Below are positions 26,831 to 36,575 of a stretch of 64,000 bases of DNA, one piece after another. Under the pieces are notes generated by a model, which was not told the origin of the DNA, searched no databases, and saw only the letters and a list, made by a program, of their open reading frames with translations. This stretch comes from Cellvibrio zantedeschiae (GTDB taxonomy: Bacteria; Pseudomonadota; Gammaproteobacteria; Pseudomonadales; Cellvibrionaceae), in assembly GCF_014652535.1 (NCBI RefSeq), contig NZ_BMYZ01000001.1, forward strand, positions 2,293,370-2,357,369, written 5' to 3'. A program made the position numbers and the translations under genes. Each line of letters starts with the position of its first letter. Positions within the stretch are counted from its first letter, which is position 1.

Positions 26831-26923
26831 GGCTTTTATTATTCCTGTCGCCGAAAAATATTACCGCTTTAACGGCGCAATGTTTATCGATAAATTTAAA
26901 ATAAACTTACGTACTATGTTTAC

Positions 26924-26951
26924 AAAAAATAAAGGGAGCATTGCTCCCTTT
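26924..26951 (-). terminator. Intrinsic terminator of parE
   Basis: AAAGGGAGC (26931-26939) pairs with GCTCCCTTT (26943-26951). Read on the minus strand it is followed by a T-rich tail (the plus-strand A-tract at 26924-26930). It lies 40 bp past the parE stop. Confidence 0.85.
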
Positions 26952-26992
26952 CTCTTGTTACCTGACGGTTAGAGCAACTTAACTTAGATAAA

Positions 26993-28882
26993 TTAAGCCA
27001 CAACTTCTGCCAGGTTTCCTTTTTCTTCCAACCAGTTTTTACGATCAGCGGCGCGTTTTTTAGCGAGCATCATGTCCATGACTTGCTCGGTACCGTCATC
27101 TTCATCAATGGTCAATTGCACTAACCGACGCGTGTCGCGCGCCATAGTCGTTTCACGTAACTGCAAGGGATTCATTTCACCCAAGCCTTTAAAGCGCTGT
27201 ACGTTAGGCTTGCCTTTTTTATGTTCCGCAGCAAGACGATTAAGGATGCCATTCTTTTCGCTTTCATCGAGTGCGTAATAAACTTCTTTACCCAAATCGA
27301 TGCGGTACAGCGGAGGCATTGCCACGTAAACATAACCACTGCGAACCAGAATTGGGAAATGCTTAATAAATAAAGCGCATAGCAATGTAGCAATGTGCAA
27401 GCCATCCGAATCCGCATCTGCCAGAATGCAAATTTTGTGATAGCGCAACTCTGTGAGATCTTCACTGCCAGGGTCCATACCAATCGCAACAGAAATATCG
27501 TGCACTTCCTGGCTCGCTAAAATCTCGGATGAATCTACTTCCCAAGTATTCAGGATTTTTCCGCGCAGCGGCATGATGGCTTGATATTCACGATCACGCG
27601 CTTGCTTTGCTGACCCGCCCGCCGAATCACCTTCTACTAAAAATAATTCGCTGAGCGCAGGTTCGCCGCTGGAACAATCTGCCAACTTTCCTGGCAATGC
27701 AGGGCCTTGTGTTATTTTTTTACGAGCAACTTTTTTGCTGGAGCGAACGCGTTTTTGCGCATTGTTAATGCATAAGTCTGCGAGCTTATCGCCCTCTTCG
27801 GTATGTTGGTTTAACCAAAGTGCAAACGCATCTTTTGCAATACCGGATACAAATGCTGCTGCTTCGCGCGAGGTTAAACGTTCCTTGGTCTGACCGGAGA
27901 ATTGCGGGTCATGATTTTTATAACTTAATACAAAACAGCAGTTGGCCCAAATATCTTCTGGTGCGAGTTTAATGCCGCGCGGAATTAAATTGCGGAATTC
28001 ACAGTAATCGCGAATTGCATCGAGCAAACCAGTACGCAACCCGTTAGTGTGAGTACCACCTTGCGCAGTGGGAATCAGGTTAACGTAACTTTCCTGAATT
28101 AATTCCCCACCTTCTGGTAACCACTGAACAGCCCAACTTACTGCATCAGTTGTTGCGCTAAAGTCGCCTACAAAAGGTGTAGCGGGCAAGGTTTCCCAGC
28201 CTTGTGTTGCACCGGCTAAATAATCTTTTAAACCGTCTTCGTAATACCAAACATCTTTCTCGCCGGTTTGCTCATCCAAAAAGCTAACGGTTAAACCGGG
28301 GCACAACACGGCCTTTGCGCGCAACACGTGTCGCAAACGACTCACCGAAAATTTTGGCGAATCAAAATAAATCGGATTGGGCAAAAATTTTACGCTGGTA
28401 CCGGTTTGGCGTTTTGGACAAGTATCGATAATTTCCAAATCAGTAGCTTTATCACCATTGGCAAAACCCATACGGTAAACATTGCCGTCGCGCTTTACGG
28501 TAACTTCAAGCTTATCGGAAAGCGCGTTTACTACCGACACACCTACGCCGTGCAAACCACCAGAGAACTGGTAATTTTTATTGGAAAATTTTCCACCCGC
28601 GTGGAGCGTACATAAAATAACTTCAATACCGGGCTTGCCCTGCTCTGGATGAATATCCACTGGCATGCCGCGACCATCATCCGTGACCGTGATGGATTGA
28701 TCTTTGTGCAAAATAACTTCTATCGTTTTTGCATGACCAGCCAGGGCTTCGTCTACCGAGTTATCGATGATTTCCTGCGCGAGGTGATTGGGGCGCGTGG
28801 TTTCGGTATACATACCGGGGCGCTTTTTTACCGGGTCTAATCCCGTGAGTACTTCAATATCTTCTGCGGAATAATTTGCCAT
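26993..28882 (-). CDS. parE: DNA topoisomerase IV subunit B
   Basis: ParE (629 residues, normal length) is the ATPase subunit of topoisomerase IV, which decatenates daughter chromosomes together with ParC. The GHKL ATPase domain shows 'EIIDNSVDEALAG' and 'GRGMPVDIHPEQGKPGIEVIL'. The TOPRIM domain has 'LFLVEGDSAGGSAKQARDR' and 'ILADADSDGLHI', and 'RFKGLGEMNP' lies near the C-terminus. It ends the yqiA-parE side of a gene cluster conserved in gammaproteobacteria. parC is not in the window. Confidence 0.98.
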   Translation of the reverse strand: MANYSAEDIEVLTGLDPVKKRPGMYTETTRPNHLAQEIIDNSVDEALAGHAKTIEVILHKDQSITVTDDGRGMPVDIHPEQGKPGIEVILCTLHAGGKFSNKNYQFSGGLHGVGVSVVNALSDKLEVTVKRDGNVYRMGFANGDKATDLEIIDTCPKRQTGTSVKFLPNPIYFDSPKFSVSRLRHVLRAKAVLCPGLTVSFLDEQTGEKDVWYYEDGLKDYLAGATQGWETLPATPFVGDFSATTDAVSWAVQWLPEGGELIQESYVNLIPTAQGGTHTNGLRTGLLDAIRDYCEFRNLIPRGIKLAPEDIWANCCFVLSYKNHDPQFSGQTKERLTSREAAAFVSGIAKDAFALWLNQHTEEGDKLADLCINNAQKRVRSSKKVARKKITQGPALPGKLADCSSGEPALSELFLVEGDSAGGSAKQARDREYQAIMPLRGKILNTWEVDSSEILASQEVHDISVAIGMDPGSEDLTELRYHKICILADADSDGLHIATLLCALFIKHFPILVRSGYVYVAMPPLYRIDLGKEVYYALDESEKNGILNRLAAEHKKGKPNVQRFKGLGEMNPLQLRETTMARDTRRLVQLTIDEDDGTEQVMDMMLAKKRAADRKNWLEEKGNLAEVVA

Positions 28883-28917
28883 ATCGTTTAGTTTTCTAGT
28901 TTTGAGTTAAACAAAAT

Positions 28918-29502
28918 TTATTTTTTGAGTGGTGAGCGCAAAAACTCCAATCCACTTGCGAGATAACGATCAAAACCCTGGAAGGCATGATCGCCACCCT
29001 CTTCAATTGTTTGCTTGCAACCGGCGTACTTTTCCATCGCGTGGCGATAGTCGAGAGTTTCATCACCGGTTTGCGCTAATAACCAATAATTATCCAGACG
29101 CTGCGGCTGTACATCAACCGATGTAATTTCATCGATGTGATGCTCGCCCAACAAGTAAATATCGTCTGTATGGTAGCTTTTTAACTCCAGCCCTACATAT
29201 TTGGGCATAAATTCTTGCGGCTTAACAGCAGGGTTAATCAGCAAAGCTCGCAAATTGTATTTTTCCACCAGCCAGGTCGCCCAAAACCCACCCAGTGAGC
29301 TACCCATTAAATACACTGGTTGCGGCAAAAGTGATTCGACCAACTGCTCAAGCAGCTGCCGGGTTTTAAGTGGGTAAGGTGAAAGCTGGGGGCAATGATA
29401 GTCTATTTCGGGATGATTAACCGCAAGCCATGCCTGGGTTTGTTGCGCTTTAAAGGATAAGGGGGAACTCAGGAAACCATGAATATACAACAGCGCAGCC
29501 AT
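28918..29502 (-). CDS. yqiA: YqiA-family alpha/beta-hydrolase esterase
   Basis: The small cytoplasmic hydrolase has about 194 residues. It opens with 'LLYIHGFLSSPLSFKAQQ' and has the nucleophile elbow 'GSSLGG' near residue 68, the acidic residue in 'LAQTGDETLDY' and the His in 'GGDHAFQGF', as in E. coli YqiA, an esterase active on short acyl esters and palmitoyl-CoA. The ATG at 29502 is preferred; a TTG two codons earlier is in frame. It starts 6 bp after the cpdA stop and is followed by parE, the same order as in E. coli. Confidence 0.9.
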   Translation of the reverse strand: MAALLYIHGFLSSPLSFKAQQTQAWLAVNHPEIDYHCPQLSPYPLKTRQLLEQLVESLLPQPVYLMGSSLGGFWATWLVEKYNLRALLINPAVKPQEFMPKYVGLELKSYHTDDIYLLGEHHIDEITSVDVQPQRLDNYWLLAQTGDETLDYRHAMEKYAGCKQTIEEGGDHAFQGFDRYLASGLEFLRSPLKK

Positions 29503-29508
29503 AGACAA

Positions 29509-30327
29509 TCAATAGCCGGCGGACTTGTAGTCAATAACATACTCTTTGCCGCTAACGCGCTCTACGCCTGTACTCAGGCTGCCGTCATCGTAAAGGTCAA
29601 ACCAGCGATAACCGGGCATTAGGGTATCCACTGTAAAATCATCGCAAAGCGGTTTGAATTGCACGCAAGTAGAGGGTGTTGCAATCAAATCGACACCTTT
29701 ACGCTGGCTATTAAAGTCCTGGTGGACATGTCCCCACACAATCGCTTTTACATTGGAAAAACGGTCGACAAGTGCGAAGAAAGCGTCTGCGTTGCGGAGG
29801 ATATATTGGTCAATCCATTTACTACCCACCAATACGGGTTGGTGATGCAGCATGATCATAATGTGTTTATTGGGATTCGCGCTTAGCATTTGCTCAAGAT
29901 AATCCAGCTCACTCTGCTCAAAATTGCCATGCACTTTAAAGGGAACCACAGAATCAAGCAGAAGGATCAACCAGTCACCCAATACAATTGAGCGGGCTTC
30001 AGGCGCTTGGGGCAAATCTACGCGGGCCATGATATCGGCCGAATCGTGATTGCCCGGTAGCCATGCCAATGCTTGGGAGAAATACTGGCGAACTATAGAC
30101 ACAAATCGGCGGTAGCAAGCTTCATGTCCCGCACTGGCGATATCGCCGGTACAGACCATGTAGTCAAAGTCAGATTCCTTTTCGGCGATAAGTGCCAGAA
30201 CGTCATGCAAGCTCTCATCTGTATTTAGCCCAAGCAAAGCCTCGCTCGTCAGTGGGCCTAAATGGCAGTCACTGATCTGGATAAATCGCTTAGAACTAAC
30301 GCCGTTTTTGGCCACAGCAGCATCCAT
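29509..30327 (-). CDS. cpdA: 3',5'-cyclic AMP phosphodiesterase CpdA
   Basis: This class III cyclic nucleotide phosphodiesterase (272 residues) hydrolyses cAMP to AMP and so tunes CRP signalling. The calcineurin-like metal-binding motifs are complete and in order: 'DCHLG', 'CTGDIASAGH', 'LPGNHD', 'LHHQP' and 'WGHVH'. It is the first gene of cpdA-yqiA-parE here. In E. coli and pseudomonads nudF and the DUF1249 gene precede it; here those lie about 11.4 kb upstream with unrelated genes in between, so cpdA must have its own promoter in the 214-bp gap before it. Confidence 0.95.
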   Translation of the reverse strand: MDAAVAKNGVSSKRFIQISDCHLGPLTSEALLGLNTDESLHDVLALIAEKESDFDYMVCTGDIASAGHEACYRRFVSIVRQYFSQALAWLPGNHDSADIMARVDLPQAPEARSIVLGDWLILLLDSVVPFKVHGNFEQSELDYLEQMLSANPNKHIMIMLHHQPVLVGSKWIDQYILRNADAFFALVDRFSNVKAIVWGHVHQDFNSQRKGVDLIATPSTCVQFKPLCDDFTVDTLMPGYRWFDLYDDGSLSTGVERVSGKEYVIDYKSAGY

Positions 30328-30541
30328 CTCAAGGTTTGCTCTTCCTTAATTCTGGTTATTAAGAAAAGAGACTTAAGAGAAATTCAGTTAATTATGGGCA
30401 ACAATATACGCTAAATAGGATTTATTCCACCCTCCGCATCGCTTAAATTGCCTTTTTACGGCGCAGCAGCTTAAAAAAAACCAGAAGTGTGAAGGAGTTA
30501 GGAATTGGCGAAAACTGCCGGATTGGGCATTAATGGAGCCA

Positions 30542-31045
30542 CTAATGCAGGGATAACAAATCAGCTGGCGTTTTATCAAACAGACAGCGCAAATCGAGCA
30601 CTGGGTAGAGGGTGTTTTCGTCTTTAAAGGCAGCATGTGATAACAATTGCCATTCTTCATGTAAATCTGAAACCGCTACGCTCTGGGCTGGTACAACCGT
30701 CACCAACTTTGGCACTCCGGCCAGAAGAATAGCTCCCATGGCAATTTCGCCCTGAGCAGTTTCATAGGCAATAATAGCGGCTAGATGCTCGGCATTGGTT
30801 GCGGGCATACGTCGGCGGGTGAGCAAGCTCCACAAATCCAACGCAGGAATAAATCGATTCCTCCATAAAAACCCGTGCTCACAAAAAGCGGGCACGCCGG
30901 GCAGATCCACCACTGTCTCTACATATTCAATGTATTTAAGCTCATGGCGCCCGACAGCTACACTTTGGGTAGAGCTGATGGGAAGTATCCATGCCCCCAA
31001 CGCCGGCTCGCTGGATTCGTTAGTGTTTGGTGATAAGTCACTCAT
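30542..31045 (-). CDS. CheW-like coupling protein, last gene of the chemosensory operon
   Basis: The 167-residue protein is one CheW domain ('WILPISSTQSVAVGRHELKYIEYV', 'WRNRFIPALDLWSLL', 'YPVLDLRCLFDKTPADL'). It would couple the receptor to the CheA-like kinase. Its start codon overlaps the stop of the preceding CheW-like gene by one base (TAATG). The operon holds three separate CheW-type proteins plus the CheW domain inside the kinase; the different copies may hold different receptors or make alternative arrays. Cytoplasmic, no other domain. Confidence 0.75.
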   Translation of the reverse strand: MSDLSPNTNESSEPALGAWILPISSTQSVAVGRHELKYIEYVETVVDLPGVPAFCEHGFLWRNRFIPALDLWSLLTRRRMPATNAEHLAAIIAYETAQGEIAMGAILLAGVPKLVTVVPAQSVAVSDLHEEWQLLSHAAFKDENTLYPVLDLRCLFDKTPADLLSLH

Positions 31046-31587
31046 TAACCCGCTCCTTGAGTCAGTATCCGGGATTTAAGTTGTGGAATAGTCTGCGCCG
31101 CATTGCGCATGGTTAATAATCGCCACAATTGTGATGCACTGGTTAGACCTGCAGCACGCTTATTCACTACGGCAAATTGCGTGAAGGGTTGTTTACGGCT
31201 ACTCATGCTCAAGGGCACATCAAAAAAATGTACGTCAGCTACTTCGATTTTTTCCAGGGCTTTGCAGCAAAGCGCAAATAAATAATTGTCGTATTGAATA
31301 ATAATCAGCGTCATTTGCGCGCTGGGCAAATTGGATTGCAACTGCAAGGCTTTATTAAATGCGAACACTGGAATAATTTGCTGCTCATGCTCTATTGCTC
31401 CGCAAGTGTGCGCCATTGTGGATGCAATTATTTTTGTTGCCGATGCTAAGGTTACTATATCTTTACTCGATATCAACAAACTAAATTCCCCGCAATCCAT
31501 TAATGCCAAAGGTTCCGGTGAGCCGGCGGAGGATTTAACTGCGTGTATTCTTGGTCCAGCATCGCTATTGTTGAGTTCGAGGTTCAT
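31045..31587 (-). CDS. CheW-like coupling protein, sixth gene of the chemosensory operon
   Basis: The 180-residue divergent CheW-domain protein ('LALMDCGEFSLLISSKDIVTLASA', 'HEQQIIPVFAFNKALQL', 'YLFALCCKALEKIEV') overlaps the kinase gene by 4 bp (ATGA) and the next CheW gene by 1 bp, so the three are translationally coupled. Conservation to canonical CheW is weak, and the C-terminal 40 residues ('KRAAGLTSASQLWRLLTMRN') are not typical. A ChpC-like accessory coupling role is likely. Confidence 0.62.
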   Translation of the reverse strand: MNLELNNSDAGPRIHAVKSSAGSPEPLALMDCGEFSLLISSKDIVTLASATKIIASTMAHTCGAIEHEQQIIPVFAFNKALQLQSNLPSAQMTLIIIQYDNYLFALCCKALEKIEVADVHFFDVPLSMSSRKQPFTQFAVVNKRAAGLTSASQLWRLLTMRNAAQTIPQLKSRILTQGAG

Positions 31588-34514
31588 GCGTGCATATTTT
31601 CCTGAATGTGATGCAATAATTCTTCTTCAGAGAATGGTTTATTTAAATAAGTATCCACTCCCGCTGCAGATGCAAGGCTACGATGCTTTTCAGTGTTGCG
31701 CGACGTAATCATAATGACCGGAATATGTTTGGTGCTTTCGTTAGCACGCACGTGCGCCGTTAATTCCAACCCGTTCATGCGCGGCATTTCCATATCCACT
31801 AACATAATGTGCGGCGTTTGTTCCTGAAGAATTTCAATCGCTTCAAAACCATCTTTAGCCGTGCGCACTTCCATACCCATGTCACCCACAAACTGCGCGA
31901 GTGAACGACGTGTGCTGAGTGAGTCATCTACAATCAACGCCATTGGTTTGCTTGCAGCCGCTTGCTGGCTAAGACGCAAAGTGTCTGCCATCCAACCCAA
32001 TGTACTCACGCCACGCTGCAACATATCCATTATTAAATGTTGAACGTCCAACACGGGCGCAACTGCGCCGTCGCCCAAAATAGTGGCGCCAATAATTCCG
32101 GCAATCTGTGGTGTAAATGGTGTTAAGGGCTTCACCACCATTTCACGGCTCGCCAATACACGGTCCACTAAAATTCCAACACGCTGCCCCGGCATTGTTT
32201 CCACTACCAGTAATGCGTGCGCATCTATAGCATTGATGGCAAGAACATCAGGCAATTGCGCGAGCTGGGCAAGGTGAAAAACATCAATGTCTTGCTGATT
32301 AAAACGATAACGCAACTGTTCGCCATCGTTCGTCAATGCTGATTCTTCCAAAAATAATAATTGCTCAACACCGCGCGCCGAAATCGCCAAACTATGTTTG
32401 CCACTCGCTACTAATAAACCTTGCTCGGTAATCATTGGCATAGGCAAGCGAATTGAAAACTCACAGCCTTGTTGCGGGCGGCTATCTACTGTAATACGAC
32501 CTTTTAATTCATTAACGCGATCTGCAACCATATCCAAACCAATACCGCGCCCAGAGGTTTGGCTCACTTGGTCGCGAGTTGAAAAACCTGCGGCAAAAAT
32601 AATTTGTTTAAGCCACAGCTCTGCAACTTCAGGATTGGAATCCGCAGGTGGCGTAATCGCAAGCTCACGCGCTTTTTGAGCAATGCGTTCGCGCTGTAAA
32701 CCAGCACCATCATCCAAGACGCGAATAACAATAGATTGTCCCTGCACCGTAAATTGCAACTCCACTAAACCTTCAGCAGATTTACCTGCAAGAATTCGTT
32801 CACTCGCCGATTCAATACCGTGGTCAACTGCATTGCGCAACAAATGCATAAGTGGATCAACCAGCTCATGTAAGATACGGCTATCAATCATGGTTTCACC
32901 ACCGCGCAATTGAAAGCGCGCTTGCTTGCCGGTTAAACGGCATGCTTGCCTCACACAACGTTGAAAACGAGCTTCAAAATTACTGGCGGGGATCATACGC
33001 ATTTCCAGCAAATGGTTTTGGCTGGAGCGATTGGTAACTTGCTGCTCAAACGTTAAATCCTCCAATGCACGCAATTGGCCCTGGGTTTGGTAAATAGCAT
33101 CGCGAGTATCTATTGCAAACTCTTGCAGCTGATGGAAAAAACTGTGCAACTCATTATATTTATCCAACTCAAGCGGATCTAAATCTTCATCACTTGAATT
33201 TTTTGACCGGCTATTAAATAATTCGCGCACTTCAATTAAATGTCCAAATTCCTCTGTAAGCTGCGTGAGTTTATTGTGCAAGGCGCTAATATGTTGAACT
33301 TGCTGCTTAACATCCGTAACTTGCGTTTGTAGCCGGTTAGTTGAAATAGCACTTTCACCCGCAAGCCGCAATAAATCTTGCGCAGTTTCTTCTTTGATGC
33401 GCAAGTGAGCAGCAATAGCTTCCTGAAGATTTTGGGAATTCTGAATATCTGAGTTTTGCTGCAATTCAGTATTAAATTTATTCGCAAGGGCGGTATCATC
33501 TGGTGAATCAGAGATATTTAAATCTGGTTGATTCAGGATTTGGATTTGCGATTGATCAATAACGGGCAAAGAATTAATGCTCTCAAATCCATGCGCGCGA
33601 ATATTGTGATAGGCATCCAACACCTGCTGCATAATGCCGAGTTCAAGCGCACCGATGGAATCCCCATGAACATCGCCTGCCGTCAAACTATCCAGCATAG
33701 CTGCCAGGGTATCGCTCATATCTAACAATAAATTTTTAAGTGCTGGTGTCAGGGGTTCATCATGTTTAGCGATTTCTTCTAAAAGATCTTCGCTAAAATG
33801 CATAAAATTAGCGAGGCCGCTAATACCTACTACATTGGCTGCACCTTTCAACGTGTGCGCTATGCGTTGGGCGCTGGCGAGGGATTGTTGATTACGCGTT
33901 TGTGTAAACTGATTAAGTTGATCAGTAAATTGCACCACCTGTGCAGGTAACTCAATCATTAAACCTTCAAACAAATCAGGATTAAGATCATCACTCAATG
34001 CAAGCGACAACATATCCTGGGTGGCAACCTTGGGTAATCGATTGGAATCGTCTTCCTCTACAAGAACCTCTGCACTCAAGAGCGCATTTGCAAGTTCAGA
34101 TTTTTGTGTTGCGCCCAATGGAACAGGCCAGGCAGGTTCTGCAAGAAAATTTATGAGGGGAGTAATCTGCTCATCGGTGTCATTATTTGCTGAAAGATGT
34201 TGTAAAAAATCCAGAAAATAAATCACCCACGAATCTACTAACACCACTTGCTCTGGATTGATTTGAGCAGCGTCTTGTATCAGCACCAATAAATTATCAC
34301 GCAAGCATCGCCACGCAGACGCCAAACCATTTAAACCAATCAACTCCGCTGCGTTTGCAAAGTTATCCAGGCTTTCAGCAGTATCTTGCAAATTTTCGAC
34401 AGTACAGGAGTTATATTCTACTTGGCTTAACGAAATATCTAACAAAGCCTGCAGTTCGCCTGCAAGCATTGCAAGTAATTCCTGTTGGTCTGGCGTTAAC
34501 GCACTCGTGGCCAT
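31584..34514 (-). CDS. CheA-type hybrid histidine kinase (ChpA-like) with HPt, CheW and receiver domains
   Basis: The kinase has about 976 residues. N-terminally there is a degenerate HPt-like helical region (about 10-110) without the His motif, then a canonical HPt domain with H220 in 'AHTLKGAANVVG'. A coiled-coil/dimerisation region and the ATPase domain ('LMHLLRNAVDHGIE', 'DDGAGLQ', 'TSGRGIGLDMV') follow, then a CheW domain and a C-terminal receiver with D907 in 'LVDMEMPRMNG'. This is the ChpA layout in short form; P. aeruginosa ChpA has many more HPt domains. The start is the ATG at 34514 with GGGAAG ahead. The kinase should phosphorylate the two receiver proteins encoded first in the operon. 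Confidence 0.92.
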   Translation of the reverse strand: MATSALTPDQQELLAMLAGELQALLDISLSQVEYNSCTVENLQDTAESLDNFANAAELIGLNGLASAWRCLRDNLLVLIQDAAQINPEQVVLVDSWVIYFLDFLQHLSANNDTDEQITPLINFLAEPAWPVPLGATQKSELANALLSAEVLVEEDDSNRLPKVATQDMLSLALSDDLNPDLFEGLMIELPAQVVQFTDQLNQFTQTRNQQSLASAQRIAHTLKGAANVVGISGLANFMHFSEDLLEEIAKHDEPLTPALKNLLLDMSDTLAAMLDSLTAGDVHGDSIGALELGIMQQVLDAYHNIRAHGFESINSLPVIDQSQIQILNQPDLNISDSPDDTALANKFNTELQQNSDIQNSQNLQEAIAAHLRIKEETAQDLLRLAGESAISTNRLQTQVTDVKQQVQHISALHNKLTQLTEEFGHLIEVRELFNSRSKNSSDEDLDPLELDKYNELHSFFHQLQEFAIDTRDAIYQTQGQLRALEDLTFEQQVTNRSSQNHLLEMRMIPASNFEARFQRCVRQACRLTGKQARFQLRGGETMIDSRILHELVDPLMHLLRNAVDHGIESASERILAGKSAEGLVELQFTVQGQSIVIRVLDDGAGLQRERIAQKARELAITPPADSNPEVAELWLKQIIFAAGFSTRDQVSQTSGRGIGLDMVADRVNELKGRITVDSRPQQGCEFSIRLPMPMITEQGLLVASGKHSLAISARGVEQLLFLEESALTNDGEQLRYRFNQQDIDVFHLAQLAQLPDVLAINAIDAHALLVVETMPGQRVGILVDRVLASREMVVKPLTPFTPQIAGIIGATILGDGAVAPVLDVQHLIMDMLQRGVSTLGWMADTLRLSQQAAASKPMALIVDDSLSTRRSLAQFVGDMGMEVRTAKDGFEAIEILQEQTPHIMLVDMEMPRMNGLELTAHVRANESTKHIPVIMITSRNTEKHRSLASAAGVDTYLNKPFSEEELLHHIQENMHA

Positions 34515-34541
34515 AATGCTTCCCAATTGCTGTTGCTAAGC

Positions 34542-36521
34542 TTACGCCAATTTAGCCTGCCGAATTTGCTCGGGCGGTAATTGCCCTAAGGCAATTTGCT
34601 CCAGATGCAATTGGTTTGCCGTTGGCTGTGTATTAGCAGCTTGTGTATTAACAGACTGGGTAAGTGTAGGCACCGTATTAGTAAGATTAACAGGTGCACC
34701 TACTGCTGGGCGCTGTTCGTTACGGAACTCAGGCAAAGTAAATACGTTTACGCGATCCATTAACGAATTAGCGAAATTTTTCAATTCATCTGTTTGCAAA
34801 CGTTGCTCTTCCAACTTGCCGTGAGTTTTTTCGGTAGATTCAGTAATTAACAAAGCGCGATCGCGTACGCGGTTAGCCATGTTGGCTTGATTCATAGAAT
34901 TAACAGCAATAGATTTTACGTGGTTTACTAATTGGCGCGTTGCCGCTTCAGTGTCATGCATACGCTGACCTGAGTCTTCGGCCAGCTTGGTACCTTCCGC
35001 CACTTGAGTAATTAACTTGTTCATAATATTCACTGTGTCCGATGTTTCCACACGAATATTATTTACCATAGCCGAAATTTCAGATGTCGCGCCGCGAGCG
35101 TTTTCTGCAAGTCGTTGCACCTCTTCCGCTACCACTGCGAAACCTTTACCCGCTTCACCGGCAGATGCTGCATGCATACTCGCATTCAATGCGAGAATAT
35201 GCGTACGCTCTGCAATGGTATTGATAAGGTTCACGATAGAAGTAATTTCTTGCGAACGATCTCCCAAACGTTTAATACGTTTTTCTGTTTCAGAAATAGT
35301 GCCGCGAATTGTTTGTATGCCTTCTACTGTTTGAATTACAGAGAGCTGGGCTTTTTGTGTGTAATCAATTGCCGAGGATGCAATACTGTTAGCGCTGCGA
35401 GCTTCTTTCGCAATATCCGTCATGGTTTTTGCCGATTGATCTAGCGCACTGACTGTATCAGCTACTTGCGTACGCTCCTCTTCCGCCACTTGCAACACAA
35501 CCGCTGATTGCGCCTGCAATTGATCAGAAATCACGTTAATTTTTTCAGAGAAACCTTTTACCTGATGTAAAGTACGTGCAGTTTCGGACGTTAATAAATT
35601 CACCGCGTCTGAAATAGTACCTGTTACGTCAGCAGATACAGGCACTTTGATGGAAAGGTCTTTTCGCGCAATTGCACCCAGTGTGCGAATCAAACCAATA
35701 ATTGAAGTATTGAGCGTTTCGTTTTCCTGGGATTGTTCTGCGAGCACCTTAATACGCTCATCCAGCAAGCGGTTAAATGCACGGCCTAAATCACCCAACT
35801 CATCGTTAGCATGAATACGCACACGTGCTTTGTCATTACCGCTGTTTTGCTGCGCTATAACGCGTTGCATATGCCAGAGTGGTAATACGATACTGCGATA
35901 AATTAAAAACAATCCCAGCGTTGTACCTACGGCAGTTAAAAATAACACCGCGGCAAACATAGTACGCGCGATATTTAACTCGTTCTGTGCCTGGGCAATA
36001 CGGCGCTTCACATTGGCGTCCATAATAATGCGATAGTCCTGCAGGCTTGTGGTCATAGCGGTAATAGATTCCCTTAACTCGGTTTTAAGTTCATCTTTTC
36101 TAACCGCATCTTTAGCCACAACTGCTTGTTGCTCTAACAGCATGTTGAATTTTGCATCCAGATCTTTCATGGCAGCTTTAGCGGTATTCAGTGCATTTTT
36201 ATTGACGAAACGTGCATTCATAGATCCCAATAGAGCAAGGGATTCATTAACCTGCATTTTCCCGCCACGATAATAACCAAGCGCTTGTTCATCGCCCGTA
36301 TCAAGATAAGTAGGCGTTGCGCTACGGATTTCCGCAGCCGAGTTTAATGTTGCCGAAATCAGCTGATCAATGCTTCTAAAATTAGCATTGGCTTCGCTAA
36401 TTGTTTTTTCCGATGCAAACTGAGCGTAATAAGCCACCGCCATTAACAGAAAGCCAACCACCAAACCAATCATCAGGCTACTAATTTTATGGGATATTTT
36501 AATCCCGGATAATTTTTTCAT
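34542..36521 (-). CDS. Methyl-accepting chemotaxis protein (PilJ-like)
   Basis: The receptor has 659 residues, with membrane segments at about 13-33 and 188-210 flanking a helical periplasmic domain of about 155 residues. A HAMP domain (about 210-262) and a long signalling coiled coil follow. The hairpin tip reads 'ERTHILALNASMHAASAGEAGKGFAVVAEEV' split over about 437-467, a variant of the usual 'QTNILALNAAIEAARAGE'. The C-terminal 60 residues are rich in Asn, Thr, Gln and Pro and end in a leucine/glutamine-rich stretch. No CheR-binding pentapeptide is seen. It is the fourth gene of the operon and the only receptor; by analogy with PilJ it may respond to surface contact or to pilus-linked signals. 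Confidence 0.9.
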   Translation of the reverse strand: MKKLSGIKISHKISSLMIGLVVGFLLMAVAYYAQFASEKTISEANANFRSIDQLISATLNSAAEIRSATPTYLDTGDEQALGYYRGGKMQVNESLALLGSMNARFVNKNALNTAKAAMKDLDAKFNMLLEQQAVVAKDAVRKDELKTELRESITAMTTSLQDYRIIMDANVKRRIAQAQNELNIARTMFAAVLFLTAVGTTLGLFLIYRSIVLPLWHMQRVIAQQNSGNDKARVRIHANDELGDLGRAFNRLLDERIKVLAEQSQENETLNTSIIGLIRTLGAIARKDLSIKVPVSADVTGTISDAVNLLTSETARTLHQVKGFSEKINVISDQLQAQSAVVLQVAEEERTQVADTVSALDQSAKTMTDIAKEARSANSIASSAIDYTQKAQLSVIQTVEGIQTIRGTISETEKRIKRLGDRSQEITSIVNLINTIAERTHILALNASMHAASAGEAGKGFAVVAEEVQRLAENARGATSEISAMVNNIRVETSDTVNIMNKLITQVAEGTKLAEDSGQRMHDTEAATRQLVNHVKSIAVNSMNQANMANRVRDRALLITESTEKTHGKLEEQRLQTDELKNFANSLMDRVNVFTLPEFRNEQRPAVGAPVNLTNTVPTLTQSVNTQAANTQPTANQLHLEQIALGQLPPEQIRQAKLA

Positions 36522-36575
36522 CAGCTAACTCCATGAATGAGCGATAAACCTAGATTAATGAACAAAAATCTATAA

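Noticed and set aside
30388..30541. Small gene between cpdA and the last CheW gene (minus-strand frame 30388-30660)
   Set aside because: The frame overlaps the CheW gene out of phase, and its sequence (many Cys, Phe, His) looks non-coding.
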